From assembly GCF_026745355.1 (NCBI RefSeq), contig NC_079209.1, forward strand, positions 15,241,894 through 15,305,893: a DNA stretch of 64,000 nt, read 5' to 3'. Below the pieces are notes generated by a model. It had not been told where the DNA came from. It made no database searches and saw only the letters and a program-made list of their open reading frames with translations. The position numbers and the translations under genes are program-made. The stretch comes from Beta vulgaris subsp. vulgaris (taxonomy: Eukaryota; Streptophyta; Magnoliopsida; Caryophyllales; Amaranthaceae). Position 1 is the stretch's first letter. Each line of letters begins with the position of its first letter. Shown here piece by piece: positions 22,289 to 33,804 of this stretch.

Positions 22289-25200
22289 TCAGTAACCATT
22301 GATCTGAGGCCTTGTCGTTGGTCCCATAAGCCTTGAAAAAGGCATCTGTGAACGGACAGGAAGTCCCTTTTGACCAGGAAGACTCTTTTGACTAGGAAGT
22401 CCTCTTTGACCAGATAATTGATCAACAGGCTTGGGATCTGAGACTGATCTCGAAAAGGCTTGGGCAAGGTCCACAGCAGAAACAGCTTTCCCAAAACGCA
22501 GTCCAGAATTTTCACCATTGGAAGCATTTGGGTGCTCAACCGGTTTGCGCCAAGTCTCTGGTGAAGGTTGCCTCTCCTGCTGGTGCTTCTCTGTGTCTCT
22601 GCCACTTCTCCAGTTCTCATTACGCCAATTCTTTCTCTGCGTATCAGCTTTCTGAGTATCTGCTCGTTGATCCCTCTTCTCATGGCCTCTTCCAGTCCTC
22701 TGATCAATGGAAAGATTATCGACCTTTTCACCCTGGCGTGAGGTATTTGCAGGTGCTGGCGCCAATTCACTGCGGGGGGAATCATTTTTCATCCTTCACA
22801 TAAGATCAAAATTTAGTACAAGCAAGTGCATAGAAGCTTTAGTACTCCTCTGTAGTAAATTAATATTGCTTTGTGGCACAAAATACATCAAATTTTGATG
22901 TTTAGATTAATGGGTGAGTAAATCATTACCGGCTTGGACTAAGCACTTGATCATGGCTGGTGATAACATCATCAACACCACGCGCCTTCAAAACCTGGGC
23001 CATGAAAAATGAGACCAAGAGAAAAATAAATCCCAGATTATTACGCAGAAGTAACAAGCAAGACAGAAGCAGAACAGAATTTCTTTACAACAAATAAGCC
23101 ACATGGAAATATTCCTGCAAGAATCATGAAATAAATCCTATTCCTGCAAGAATCATGAAATAAATCCCCCCCCCCCCCCCCCACTTCCCCACCAGCCAGT
23201 GCTGAAAAAAAGACATACATTCAGAGGACCCGGATATTCCCTACTGCTTCAAGAAGTGTCCCCCTCCCCAAGCATCAGAGGACAAAGGACCTTTCCATAT
23301 CCTAGAGAAATAAGTAAACAGCATGTCTCTTTTCCCTTCAACTCCATGTTTTTTCATCAAGACGTTCACCAATGACCAGCCCTCAATTTCTCTCTCATAA
23401 TGCACAAAATTCAAATTAAACAAAGATAACTTATAACTTGTCTCAGTTTGACTCTTCAGTCCATCAGTCTTCATATCCTATACTTGTCCATAAAGCCATC
23501 TTAAGATAGCATGAACACTTCGACCGTAGCTCACAAGTTAGTCAGGTAAACTCCTAGGAGACTCCAAATTAGATAGAAAATCAGCAAGAAAAGAAGAAAA
23601 ATAGACTCATGCAAGACAATCCTGAAATTGTAACACTGACCATTTCACGCGGCCGAGCACCACCGAACAGTGACTTCCTGCATTTATACAAAACATATAG
23701 TCAACTCAAACCCAGATTCATCAATACTCAGGATATCAGATTTCAGCAACACATACAAACAATCCGTCTTGATTAATCCAACAATATATATTGGTCTTCA
23801 GGAAAAGATCATTCCATATAGACCAGTATGCAGCCCTTAGCAGTTATCACATAAAATGCAGCCAAAAATAAGCAATTCGACATACTCTAAAGTCTAAACT
23901 ATTGCAACATATCCCCAATACAATTATAATGGAGATGACAGACCAGTAAATCAACAGGTTCTTCTTTATTTCAATTTTTTCTAAGATTCTTGTTCTCCTC
24001 TTAATCTATGGAGGTACGGAGGGGCATGGAAGTTAGCAAGGAACCCAAAAATCTCAATAAGATAATGTTCATGATGTAATTACTCTCAATAAGATAAAAA
24101 AAGATTTAAATTTGAAACTACAATATGTACTCCAACCTAAATTCTCGTCCCCCCATAGTTCGAAAATGCGGTTTCGATCACGATAGCGGTAAAGGTCATA
24201 GTGATGCGGGAACGGGAATGATGTGGTTGTTGTACCGCCAAATATCGGCTTAGGCCATGAGATTTTACTTGAATCCGCCTAAAACGCAGTCTTTTTTACA
24301 CCTTTACGATGCGGATAGTATCGGTTCGGTAGGTCTGAAAACCTTTATGATACGATACGATGCGGCATTGTTTTGACACCATGCTCCCCCCCCCCCCCTT
24401 TCTTTACTTGCATACCATCAGTTAGATGTTGAAACTAGTGATTAGCATTAAAAGAACTTTCTATCCTATTATAATTTGAACTAGACACAACCAAGAGTAA
24501 TATAGAATGTTGACTTCACCCCATAATAAACAAAAAACATAAACAACTAAATCGCCACCTTACCCCATATTACACAGCTAAAGAGAACTAGAAAGTAAAC
24601 TGCTCTGGACATGGACATAATATTCCCTCCATCTTTGGTCTCCCATCAGATTAACTGCCACCATATTCTATCCTCATTTATTCATACTGAAACACTGTCA
24701 ATTCCAAGCCAGTAGCCATTAGTTATACCCAGAAAAAATTCAGGACTTAATATACGAGGCAATGAGAAAGAAAATTGTATAACTAAATGCGTGTGACAGT
24801 TCCACGTCACAGCTTAGTGTCTAATGAAGTTCAGGGAGCATAGGATACTTATTGGACTCTCTGTAATGTAATATGTGAACCCCGCACACCCACTTTGCTT
24901 AACACTTTAAATTCCCAGTGATTGGCAATACAACATAAACACAACATCTATGCTTCACCATGAAACAATCACTAGATAAACACCATCACAATGTCAGCCT
25001 GCTACATTGCCATTCAACATCAACATCACCCTAATGCATCAAAGTACATCATGAAGATAGGGTAAAGAGGGATTGGAAAGACACAATTCTCCCTTCAAGT
25101 ATAGAGAGGCTTTTTCCATTGGAGCTCTGATCTTAACATAACCCCTGCTACTCCATAATAAGCAAAAAACATAGACACTAAATAGCCACCTTACCCCATA

Positions 25201-28200
25201 TTACACAGCTAAAGAAAACTAGAAAGTAAACTCCTCTGGACACGGACATGGACATAATATTCCCTCTCTTTGGTCTCCCATCAAATTAACTGCCACCATA
25301 TCCTATCCTCATTTATTCATACTGAAACACTGTCAATTCCAAGCCAGTAGCCATTGAACATATATCACTGCCCAAGATTCCACATAATCAGCTTAGCATT
25401 ATTTTAACAACCACAGAGACTTAAACAAAAGCTGAATTATCTCATAATTATGACTAAGGGTGCATTCTCTTCACCTGAATTCTCCTACACTAATCTGAAC
25501 TTATGTGAACTCATCTGAGCTTATTGGAACTTATTGAAGTTTATTTCAAGGTGTTGGAACTTATCTCAAGTTAAGTGAACTTAACTTATCTCAACTTAAC
25601 TGAACTTAAATTATATGAGCTACTGAACTTATCTGCATTTATTAAACCCTGAAACTTAAATTTTTTTTTTAAGGTGAAAAGAGCGCACTCTAAGTAGGGA
25701 AAAGGAAATTTGGTAAAGAGTTACTGCCTGTGCACGAGGCAAGAAATGATGGGATGAAGGCCATAAAGGAGCATGTAGCATGGACAGTGGGAGAGCATTA
25801 CTAGCGCAACGACAGAGATTTCGATTAGACCTCACCAGAATGGTGCAATAGTGAAGAAAGTAACAAACATAGCATGACCTCCAAATCGTTTAGGAGGCAT
25901 GTATAACGATTACTAGCAACACACAAAATCACGATTATAAAAGCTTCCTATATCTTAACACCATATTTAAAACTTCGCTTGTCCAAAGCATGATTGCATT
26001 CAATTGCATAATCTGCTTAACATGACTTTGGCCTCATTTACCAGAACAGAAAAGCAATTATTAAACCCTGAAACTTGATTTTTTTAAGGTGAAGAGAACG
26101 CACTCTAAGTAGGGAAAAGAAAATTTGGTAAAAGAGTTACTGCCTGTGCACGAGGCAAGAAATGAACTTATCTGCATTTATTAAACCTTGAAACTTAATT
26201 TTTTTAAGGTAAAGAGAACGCGCTCTAAGTAGAAATAAAATTTGGTAAAAGAGTTACTGCCTGTGCACGAGGCAAGAAATGAACTTATCTGCATTTATTA
26301 AACCCTGAAACTTAATTTTTTTTAAGGTGAAAAGAACGCGCTCTAAGTAGGGAAAAGAAAATTTGGTAAAAGAGTTACTGCCTGTGCACGAGGCAAGAAA
26401 TGATGGAATGAAACTCATAAAGGAACATGTAGCATGGACAGTGGGAGAGCTAGCGCAAGGACAGAGATTTCGATCAGACCTCACCAAAATGGTGCAATAG
26501 TGAAGAAAGTAACAAACATAGCACGACCTCCTAAATCGTTTAGGAGGCATGTATAACGATTACATAGCAACACACAGATCACGAGGACTTATGAAAGCTT
26601 CCTATATCATAACACCATATTTAAAACTTTGTTTGTCCAAAGCATGATTGCACCCAATTGCATAATCTGCTTAATATGACTTTGGCCTCAGTTATCAGAA
26701 CAGAAAAGCAATTATAAAGCAGCACAAAGAAGTCATGAGGACACTCCATTAGATGTTTAAGATTCTAGACTTTCTCACTATGTCACCACCAAAAGAGCTA
26801 TTTCGAGCTAAGAGAATTGTATGTAATGGGCATCCGGAGGTCAGGTATGCAAATTAAATGACTAACAAGTATAAAAGGGAGTAGTAATAACTGCATCTTG
26901 TGGTGTTAAGCAATATAGCCGGCTACTTACCTTTCTATTTTGATGCCTCCATCTGAATGATCTACTGGCTGTGAACGAGGCTTCAAGTTTAATTTTGGAC
27001 GCTCCACAACCCGATGCCCTGATTCACTGCCACTTACCCCAGGATTCCCATGACGTGCTTCACTACTAGCTGGTATAGGCTTCACATGACTTCCATTTCC
27101 AAGGATACTAACAACTTCTGAGTGATTAGTATCATTCGGAGGTTGATATCCCTTCACAGAGACAGAAAAATGAGTATTAGCAATACCATAAGTCCATAAC
27201 CATTTACCATGGAGTACTAAACATCCTTAATCATCTAGCATGACAATCATACCTGCCTATAATCAATGCCAGACAGCTCCTGGGCATCCAGCGGCTTTGA
27301 TCTCGGAAGCAGCTTCAATTTAGGTCTTTCACCCACTTCTGGAGGATGCTGCAACTCAGGACCCCCTGATTTTCCATCGGGATAAGCTGGTTGACCCTCG
27401 TTAGTAAACAATACAGAACTCTGCACTGGAGAATGCACCCTCTCAACACCCGGCATCTCCTTGAAACCACCTCGACCCGCTTCTTCAATTGCAAGACCCC
27501 TTTCCACATGCCCCACCAGCGTAGTCTCATAGTATTCCCTTTCACTCATAAAGTTCACACCACCAACAGAAGGGTCATTTTCCCTCCCATACAAGCTATT
27601 ACGGGAATCCAACGGCTTAATGACCTCTATATCCACCTGCTGCTGCAACGGCTTAGTTTGCCATCTCCCTGAAGAAATCTGGTCTAGTGCACTCGCTTGT
27701 GCAAACTTGGAAACCGCACTCTGCCCACTCCAAGGTGAAGCATCCGGCTCGCCCACACCACGTGGCTCTTTCCTTGCACCCCATGCATTCGGCCGAGAAC
27801 TCACACCCACACTCGAATGGCCTCCCTCTACAACCCTAGCCGAGTAAGAACTCCCACTAACACCCCCCATTTGAGGCGCCACGGGCCCCAAACTCGGCTG
27901 CCCAGACAATTTCCCACTATCCACTCCGACCACTCGTGGCTCAGAACGAACAACGGAAGCTCCAATACTATCATCATTCACAGTCCTACGAGGGGCGGAA
28001 GCACCACCGTCAAGTGGCTTCCGCTCATCCTCATCAAAATTCCTACCTATATTAACAGTACTAGTAAGAAAAGGGGTCTTATTTTCATCCAAACTCCTCA
28101 TCGAACCCGATGAACTCGGGCGCAATCGATGTTCAGATCGGCCTCCCATTGAGTTCCCCCATGTACTTGGACGATCGTAAACTGGTCGATCAGTCGGCCT

Positions 28201-28563
28201 CACAATCCTGTTAATAATTCCCACAGTATTATCAAGCTAGGGTTTCAAATCCAGATCCAACCCAAACAAAAAAAAACACAAAAAACTTGCTTTTGCAGGC
28301 AAATTACAATCAAATCAAACACGGAAGAATAACAAATCAATAGAAAATCCAGCTACCTCAGATCTTAGGGCATCGAAATCAAACGTACTTTGATAAATTA
28401 AAAACAAAACAAAAAAATTAAGTAGAAATTGATAGAATTAAGAAGAAGAAAAGAGGACATACACGCCAGGAGCAGAAGGGAGAGAAATATCGGCAGGTAT
28501 GGAACCACCATGAAAGTCCTTGAGAGTCATGGTGCTGCCGCTGAAGGTTTTCTTCTTCGACAT
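22289..28563 (-). CDS. eIF4B-like protein, six-exon host gene
   Basis: Six exons join without a frame break into 627 codons: 28463-28563, 27253-28207, 26931-27151, 23641-23677, 22930-22994 and 22289-22793 (stop 22289-22291). All introns have GT...AG borders, and donors include GTATGT and GTAAGT. The start is the ATG at 28563 (MSKKKTFSGSTMTLKDF), chosen because it opens a conserved-looking N-terminus. The motif RPKLKLLPRSKPLD at the end of exon 2 recurs as RPKLNLKPRSQPVD in exon 3, followed across two junctions by SLFGGARPREMVLKARGVDD. RPxLNLxPRS plus FGGARPRE is the pattern I know from eIF4B, an RNA-binding cofactor that assists eIF4A helicase in cap-dependent translation. The rest is low-complexity Gly/Ser/Pro/Arg, expected to be disordered. 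No RRM is visible. Function in the eIF4B family is inferred from motifs, while the gene model itself is strong. Confidence 0.85.
23168..23182. repeat. Poly-C tract in intron 4
   Basis: An uninterrupted C run lies in the 22995-23640 intron, next to a short direct duplication (ATTCCTGCAAGAATCATGAA at 23110-23165). Another C run lies at 24387-24398 in intron 3. These are likely length-variable sites. Confidence 0.8.
24150..24390. repeat. CG-rich island in intron 3, possible dispersed element
   Basis: The stretch is rich in CGATA, GCGG and ACGATGCGG words, unlike the AT-rich intron around it, and is bordered on both sides by C-runs (near 24150 and 24387). It looks like an inserted short element, but no inverted ends were found. 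Confidence 0.35.
24501..25356. repeat. Direct duplication of ~215 bp in intron 3
   Basis: 24501-24720 and 25141-25356 are near-identical (CCATAATAAACAAAAAACAT..., ending CCAGTAGCCATT), with a few substitutions and a short insertion. The copies are about 640 bp apart, and the intervening DNA is not repeated. Confidence 0.85.
25480..25660. repeat. Degenerate GAACTTATCTGA repeat in intron 3
   Basis: About twelve loose copies of words like GAACTTATCTGA and TCAACTTAAC follow each other and lead into the segmental repeats starting near 25655. The octamer core is TGAACTTA. Confidence 0.7.
25655..26720. repeat. Nested segmental and tandem duplications in intron 3
   Basis: A unit running from AAACCCTGAAACTT through AAGGTGAAAAGA, CGCACTCTAAGTAGGG and GAGTTACTGCCTGTGCACGA occurs four times (starting about 25640, 26060, 26180 and 26290). 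The following block (ATGTAGCATGGACAGTGG to CAGAACAGAAAAGCAATTAT, about 330 bp) occurs twice, at 25770-26060 and 26420-26715. Unequal exchange or repeated template slippage would explain it. An apparent 98-codon frame on the minus strand here is only repeat. Confidence 0.85.
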
Positions 28564-28937
28564 TTTTTTTCTCTCCCTCTCTTTATATGTTCAGCTGTAA
28601 ATTCAAATCAAATACCTTAGTTTAGTAATTGCTAATATGGTTTGATTAATTCAAGAAAAGTGCTTGCGAAAATGGAGGAAAGAGAAAGAAAGAGAGAGAC
28701 AGAGGTCGAAGGTCGATGCAATGGTGGATTCGATGAACCAGGTGAGAAGGAGAGAGAGAGAGAGAGAATTTGATGTTGTTAGGCTAATAGGAGTATTATA
28801 AAATTGAAAATCAATTAAGGATAATTTGTGAACAAAGCCAAATACATATAATAACTTCATTTTAGTCTTCGTTTGACAGAGCGTAAAACATTTTCCTGTA
28901 AAATTATTTTCATCTATTTTTGATTTTACATCATTTA
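28564..28937 (-). promoter_or_regulatory. Leader and proximal promoter region of the eIF4B-like gene
   Basis: Directly upstream of the ATG the minus strand is purine-rich (GAGAGGGAGAGAAAAAAA), with ACATATAAAG just before it. Further up (28670-28770) the minus strand is CT-rich, including a (CT)n run opposite the (GA)n at 28751-28768. CT-rich leaders without a well-placed TATA box are common in plant housekeeping genes. A MITE remnant begins near 28860 and the Harbinger element at 28938, leaving only about 300 bp of older upstream sequence. Confidence 0.5.
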
Positions 28938-29038
28938 GGCTATGTTCTTTTGGACTGAATAAATGGAAATTCAGTTCAGTTCAGTTCAGATCCAATTAGT
29001 TCAGTTCAGATCAGATCAGTTCAAACTACAACTTATTG

Positions 29039-29040
<2 letters not shown>

Positions 29041-29088
<48 letters not shown>

Positions 29089-29290
29089 ATTCTTATTATT
29101 GTTGTTATTGTTATTGTTATTATTATTATTATTACTACTAATACTATTACTATAACTATTACTATTACTATTACTATTACTATTACTATTACTATTACTA
29201 TTACTATTACTATTTTTATTATTATTATTGTTATTTTATTATTATTATATTATAATTATATTATATTATATTATAATTATTATTGACAAT
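29041..29290. repeat. ATT and ACTATT microsatellites
   Basis: Runs of (TTA)n at 29041-29100 and (ACTATT)n at 29140-29215, then more ATT, lie just inside the left end of the Harbinger element. A looser ATT-rich run at 32960-33150 mirrors it at the other end. Confidence 0.9.
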
Positions 29291-29638
29291 GTCACTTTTA
29301 AGCTTTTTGGAGGGTATTTTTTAACCCATTGAACATAAAATAAGGGAGCGAGACAAGTGATAAAAAGAGTAATTTTTGGTGAAAGAAGCGAAAGATAGAA
29401 AAGTAATACTCCCTGCGATTTATTTTGTTGTTCCTATTTTGAATAGTTTTGTGAAAGGAAATTGGTCAAAATAGGAATAACTTTCGAAAACGGATGGAGT
29501 ATTACTTTTTGGTGAGGGAATAACTCCAAATAAATAAGTTTAAACAATGTAGCAATTAAAAAAAAAGAACATTTATAAATTAAGGGAAATTTAGCAATTA
29601 AAAGAAACAAGTGGAGTATTCTAAATTTCCTAATAATC

Positions 29639-30990
29639 TTATTCCATACGATCTGCAACCTCGTCATTTTCTTCCACCTCATCTTCATTATTATCTTCAC
29701 CATCAGCTTCATGTGCATCATTCCGTTTAATATCTCTCAAAATGAGCCTTGCTAAGGCTTTTCGTCTTTCAAACATGGAAGCTTTTCGATGGTCATCAAA
29801 CATCCCTACGTCAACACTTCCACAAACACTTGCTTCATGTTGCACAATTGGTATTCCAAGCTTGTGCGTTTTTATGAAATGATGAAGTGTGCAAGTAGCA
29901 ACAATAATAGACATCTGATACTTTTCTGACATTTATGGCATATTATGAAGCACTTTCCACCTTTTTCTTTGCATTCAATGGACATTCTTATTGATGAATG
30001 TCGATAGTTGAAATGTTCTAGCATCCCTTTAGGTGGGCTCTTCTTATATTCCGGTATGTGGTATCTAATCAAGCGAACCGGAGACGTGTACCCAATAGTA
30101 CTCGGGTATTCGGAATCCACCAATAATATTTTCCTATCATTGCAACGACAATCACATTAGAATCCATGATTGTTAAGCTATGGAAGGAAAATATATACAT
30201 TTACCTAGTGGTGGATGTGGAAACTTGAATTTGGAATTAGTTAAAGCATCCTTCCATACAGTCATATCATGAGCACTTCCTTCCCATCCCACATGGATAA
30301 ATTTGAAAATTTTATCAAAAGAACAACATGCCATGACATTCCAGCTTTTAGATCCCATGCGATTTCTAAATGGTCACTCTGAGCATCACTTATACAAGCT
30401 TTTATCTGGGTTCCATCTATACCTCCAATAGCATCTTGTTCAAATTTATTGAAAAATTAAATGTTGTTATAATTATAGTAACTATTATTAAGGCAATATG
30501 CATATAAATTACAAAATCTACATTGACAATGATTATACTATTTGAATGTTTACCTTGAAATAAGGCCAATAGAGTGGGCTAGCTGCTACTTCAAGAGACA
30601 ATTCTGATAGATCACGATGCGGTCTAATGATATCAAACGACAATATAACTAAAGCATCCAACACCACTCTAAAATACTTGCATATTGTAGATATATGGAA
30701 TGCTTGAATGTATCTGCAGTATCACGGTACGATTGTCCTTTGGCTAATATGTACAAACAAATGCCGACTTAGCTTGCTCGGCTACACTTATGTATTTGCC
30801 ATCGACTAACAAATTTCTTTCACGCATTAAGTTCACTAGTTGTACAAAAATATCCTTATCAAGTCTCAATTGCACTTTGCAATTCGTGGCATTTTCATTT
30901 AAATATATTCAGCACCACTTTCCCCCATTTTACTCCTAGGTTGCCTTGTTGATGATTTCGATGATTCACTTGGTTCAAGTGATCTCCTTC
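29639..30990 (-). pseudogene. PIF/Harbinger transposase, broken
   Basis: Reading leftwards: GGIDGTQIKACI (about 30395-30430, first catalytic Asp); GWEGSAHDMTVWKDAL (30173-30358, second Asp); then STIGYTSPVRLIRYHIPEY and HFNYRHSSIRMSIE (29872-30123, with the region of the catalytic Glu). The C-terminal tail is acidic (29639-29932). This is a DDE_4-type nuclease that would cut and rejoin elements at TWA sites. Stops near 30125-30170, 30360 and 30900 and a shift around 29940 break it. The expected second Myb-like ORF of this superfamily was not recognised. Confidence 0.82.
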
Positions 30991-31396
30991 ATTATTCTAA
31001 AGCATCAATCATAGATGCACGTTTAATATGATCATCCATTCTACATGTGATATAACATTCAAACATAAGTTTCACATCCAACCAAATGACATACATATTA
31101 TATTATAGTATAAAATACACACACAATATTTTATCAAATTTTGGCACCAAAGTCACACAAATTCAAACACACAAAACGATGTTCAAATAAAAATAAATCA
31201 GACATCCAAGCATAAGACCAACCACCCACCAACAAGTTAATCAAAGCGATATGCCATGTTCAAACCTCCTTTTAGAAAATACCACCTCTGATCCTCATTC
31301 TGCAGTGTTAAGAAACTATCAACAAGTTTATCATCACTCAAGTACTTCATAGCATCCACAAAGTACTCATTGCCTCGCTCCTCAACCACTTCCATA

Positions 31397-32522
31397 CTAG
31401 CAATTTACGCACGCGATGCGTGCCTAATTTTTTTAAAACACAAATTCTACCTTTTTTGGGCATTAGCAAGGGTAAAATTCTATCCATGATCCCAAGATTG
31501 TAACCGAAAGTATAAACTAATTTAAGTTTTCTTCATTGTCTAACTTCTAAATTTTGTTTTCACACGTTGATATTTAAAATTTTCATAATTTTTAATTTTG
31601 TCCTTTTCTAAAATTTAACATTTTTAGCTTCAATTATATTTGAAATCAAATTTTAAATTTTTCATACACAATTTGATATTGAAATCGGTTTTAGAAAAAT
31701 AAAAATCGTTACTTTTCGCAAATTAATGTAGTTTTTTTTCTAAAAATGGATTTTTGCAAAAGTTCGCAAAAAGTTTGATATTGTTTTGTTTTTCAAAAAA
31801 TGGATTTTTGAACATGGATTTTTTGCAAAAGTTTTGGGCAAAAGTTTTAATATTGGCATTTTTTTTAGAAAAAACGGAATTTGTTTTTATATGAAAATGA
31901 ATTAAATATAAGTATGATTGTATAAAAGCCCTTTTGAAGTCATTACTATCATCTCCATTTTTTTTTAACTACACAACAGTCGACTAAGTTGCTATTGTTT
32001 ATTTCAACTAATGTGAAATAATTTTGAAGGTTAAAAGAATTATGTATCTTTTTGGAAGTTCGCAAATTGTCGATGGATGAATGTGTGATATTGCTGTGAA
32101 AATCTTATGTTTTTCTCAGATTTGTGTTTATAGGTAACTTTTGTGAGTATGTAATTGTGAATGGTTCTTGAGAATAGTGATTTGTAAGTAAATTTTTGAA
32201 AATATTTTTTGTATGTATTGACATTCTAGGTTTATTGGTTTTAGTTTGTATATATGTTAATTTTAAGCTTTAATAAAGTTTCCTGATTATTTGAGTGATT
32301 TGCGTGATTTTTATAACGTGATTTTCTCAATTGTGTGAGTGATTTGTAAAGTTTATTCTTTTAAGTGATTTGTAAGTGAGTGTTGTAAATTAATTTTCGG
32401 TAGTTTTCTTTGATTGTCGATTTGATTTTGACATTCCTTTTGTAATTAAGAAAGGGAAGGGGGCAAAATAGGCATTTCAAAAGAGGACACCATTGCTCCT
32501 CCCTTCCCTTATATAATAGAGA
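31397..32522 (-). mobile_element. Non-autonomous Helitron nested in the Harbinger element
   Basis: On the minus strand the element begins TCTCTATTATATAAGGG (5' TC end at 32522) and ends ...GTAAATTGCTAG (CTAG at 31400-31397). A GC hairpin GCACGC-ATC-GCGTGC (31409-31423) lies 8 nt before CTAG. The flanking bases are A on the 5' side and T on the 3' side, as expected for Helitron insertion between A and T. The 1.1-kb interior is AT-rich and non-coding, so the element depended on another Rep/helicase source. Confidence 0.85.
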
Positions 32523-33262
32523 TTTTATAGAGCATCACTAACCAATTGAGCCTTTGAAGGCGCGGGAGCAATGAATGAACCAATACCAGCCCCCGATAGT
32601 AACTCAATAACATTGTCGAAACTAGTTTACCTTCTTTTCAAGCAATATAATAGCATATTCTGGTAAAATCCCAAATTCATCAATAAAAAGTGGGATTTTT
32701 GTTTGAATAAAGGTTTCCTGATTGTAGCAAGTCTTCCCTGATTGTAGCAATATTTTTTTTAATATATGTCAACTATAGGAGTAGTCAAATATATGTAAAT
32801 ATAGTTATGTATTTTGTAAATTAGGCAAGTCAATATTCTGTTGCTTAGAATGAGGAGTCATGCATGCTATTGTTACTATTATACAGCATTAGGCATGAAA
32901 CATGCTATTCGTTTTGTATATATTGACTTGCAAATAACAATCTTGGAGAAAAATATTATATTAATAATATTTTTACTTCATATCATTATTATTCTACTTG
33001 TTATTATTAATATTACTCAACTCATAAGAATATTATTGTTATGCATATTATTAGTATTAGTATTAATATTATTATTATTATTATCATTATCATTAATATT
33101 ATTAATTATTTTCATTATCAATGATGATAAAAATATTACTCTACTTGTAATTATTAATAATAATCAATTCAGATCAGTTCAGTTCAGACCAGTGCAGTTC
33201 AGACTTATTCATTTCAGTTCAGTTTAGTTCAGACTTATTCAGTCCAAAAGAACAAAGCCTTA

Positions 33263-33641
33263 GTTTGTAAAGGGGTATAAAATCATTTTTCTCAAGAGTA
33301 AATCTGATTATTAGACATAGTAGCACAATTGCTAAAGGATGAAGGTCAAATTATAAGGCTTTTATTGGACAGGGTTTAATTGGAAAAGGTCATTATTAGA
33401 CATGCCTATTATAGAACTGATAAAATATCCTTAAAATTTTGAAAAATAAATTAAATATTATGAGAATAGTTACATGTATAAATTCATATTCAATTATATT
33501 CACTTTTGTCTTTCTCAGTTCATTATTTTTCTTACCCGGTTTTCGACCCGTCCATTATTGTCCTGACGCTTTTGACTCGCATCGATCCTGATCCGTCCCG
33601 CCCAATAACCAGTTTACCTAGGGGTAAAATTATTTTCCCAA
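33263..33641. other. Non-coding, remnant of an older MITE
   Basis: 33263-33300 (GGGGTATAAAATCATTTTTC) continues the CGTTTGACAGAGCGTAAAA sequence found left of the Harbinger insertion near 28866. The Harbinger element therefore inserted into an older MITE of the type also seen near 35577. The rest shows no feature. Confidence 0.5.
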
Positions 33642-33804
33642 CACTAGTGGGAAAAACCTTAAATGACAGAAGTTAACTAATTCGATTCTCTAAAAACAGG
33701 ATCAGTTACAAGTAAACTGATCCAGTTCCTTTAAAATCAGTTCAGTTAATGTTGGTTTTTGGAGCAAAAAATGTGTAATATGAAACTGATGTGGTCCATA
33801 TGAG
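33642..33804. mobile_element. Left part of a CACTA-type non-autonomous element, interrupted by a hAT
   Basis: It starts CACTAGTGGGAAAAACC and carries ACTGATGTGGTCC and GATCAGTT words related to those of the 36113-37456 element (family CTGATGCGGT). A hAT element splits it at 33805-34796, and sequence such as GGAACCGGATCAG resumes after 34804. No right end was found before 35577, so the element's extent is unknown. Confidence 0.6.

Larger units (their letters stand above)
28938..33259 (-). mobile_element. PIF/Harbinger element with TSD TTA
   Basis: The left end GGCTATGTTCTTTTGGACTG is mirrored at the right end (CAGTCCAAAAGAACAAAGCC), with one mismatch. TTA flanks both sides (28935-28937 and 33260-33262), the duplication expected for PIF/Harbinger. 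Inside each end lie TTCAGTTCAGATC-type repeats (28970-29030 and 33165-33240). The minus strand carries a broken transposase, and a Helitron is inserted at 31397-32522. The 4.3-kb length is partly due to microsatellite expansion at both ends. Confidence 0.9.

Noticed and set aside
22285..22785. 166-codon frame overlapping exon 6 of the eIF4B-like gene
   Set aside because: It is in a different frame from the one that joins all six exons, and lacks the conserved composition.
26254..26550. 98-codon minus-strand frame in intron 3
   Set aside because: It coincides with duplicated repeat units and begins and ends within them.
32841..33227. 128-codon Ile/Leu-rich frame resembling membrane segments
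   Set aside because: It is a translation of ATT-type microsatellite DNA near the right end of the Harbinger element.
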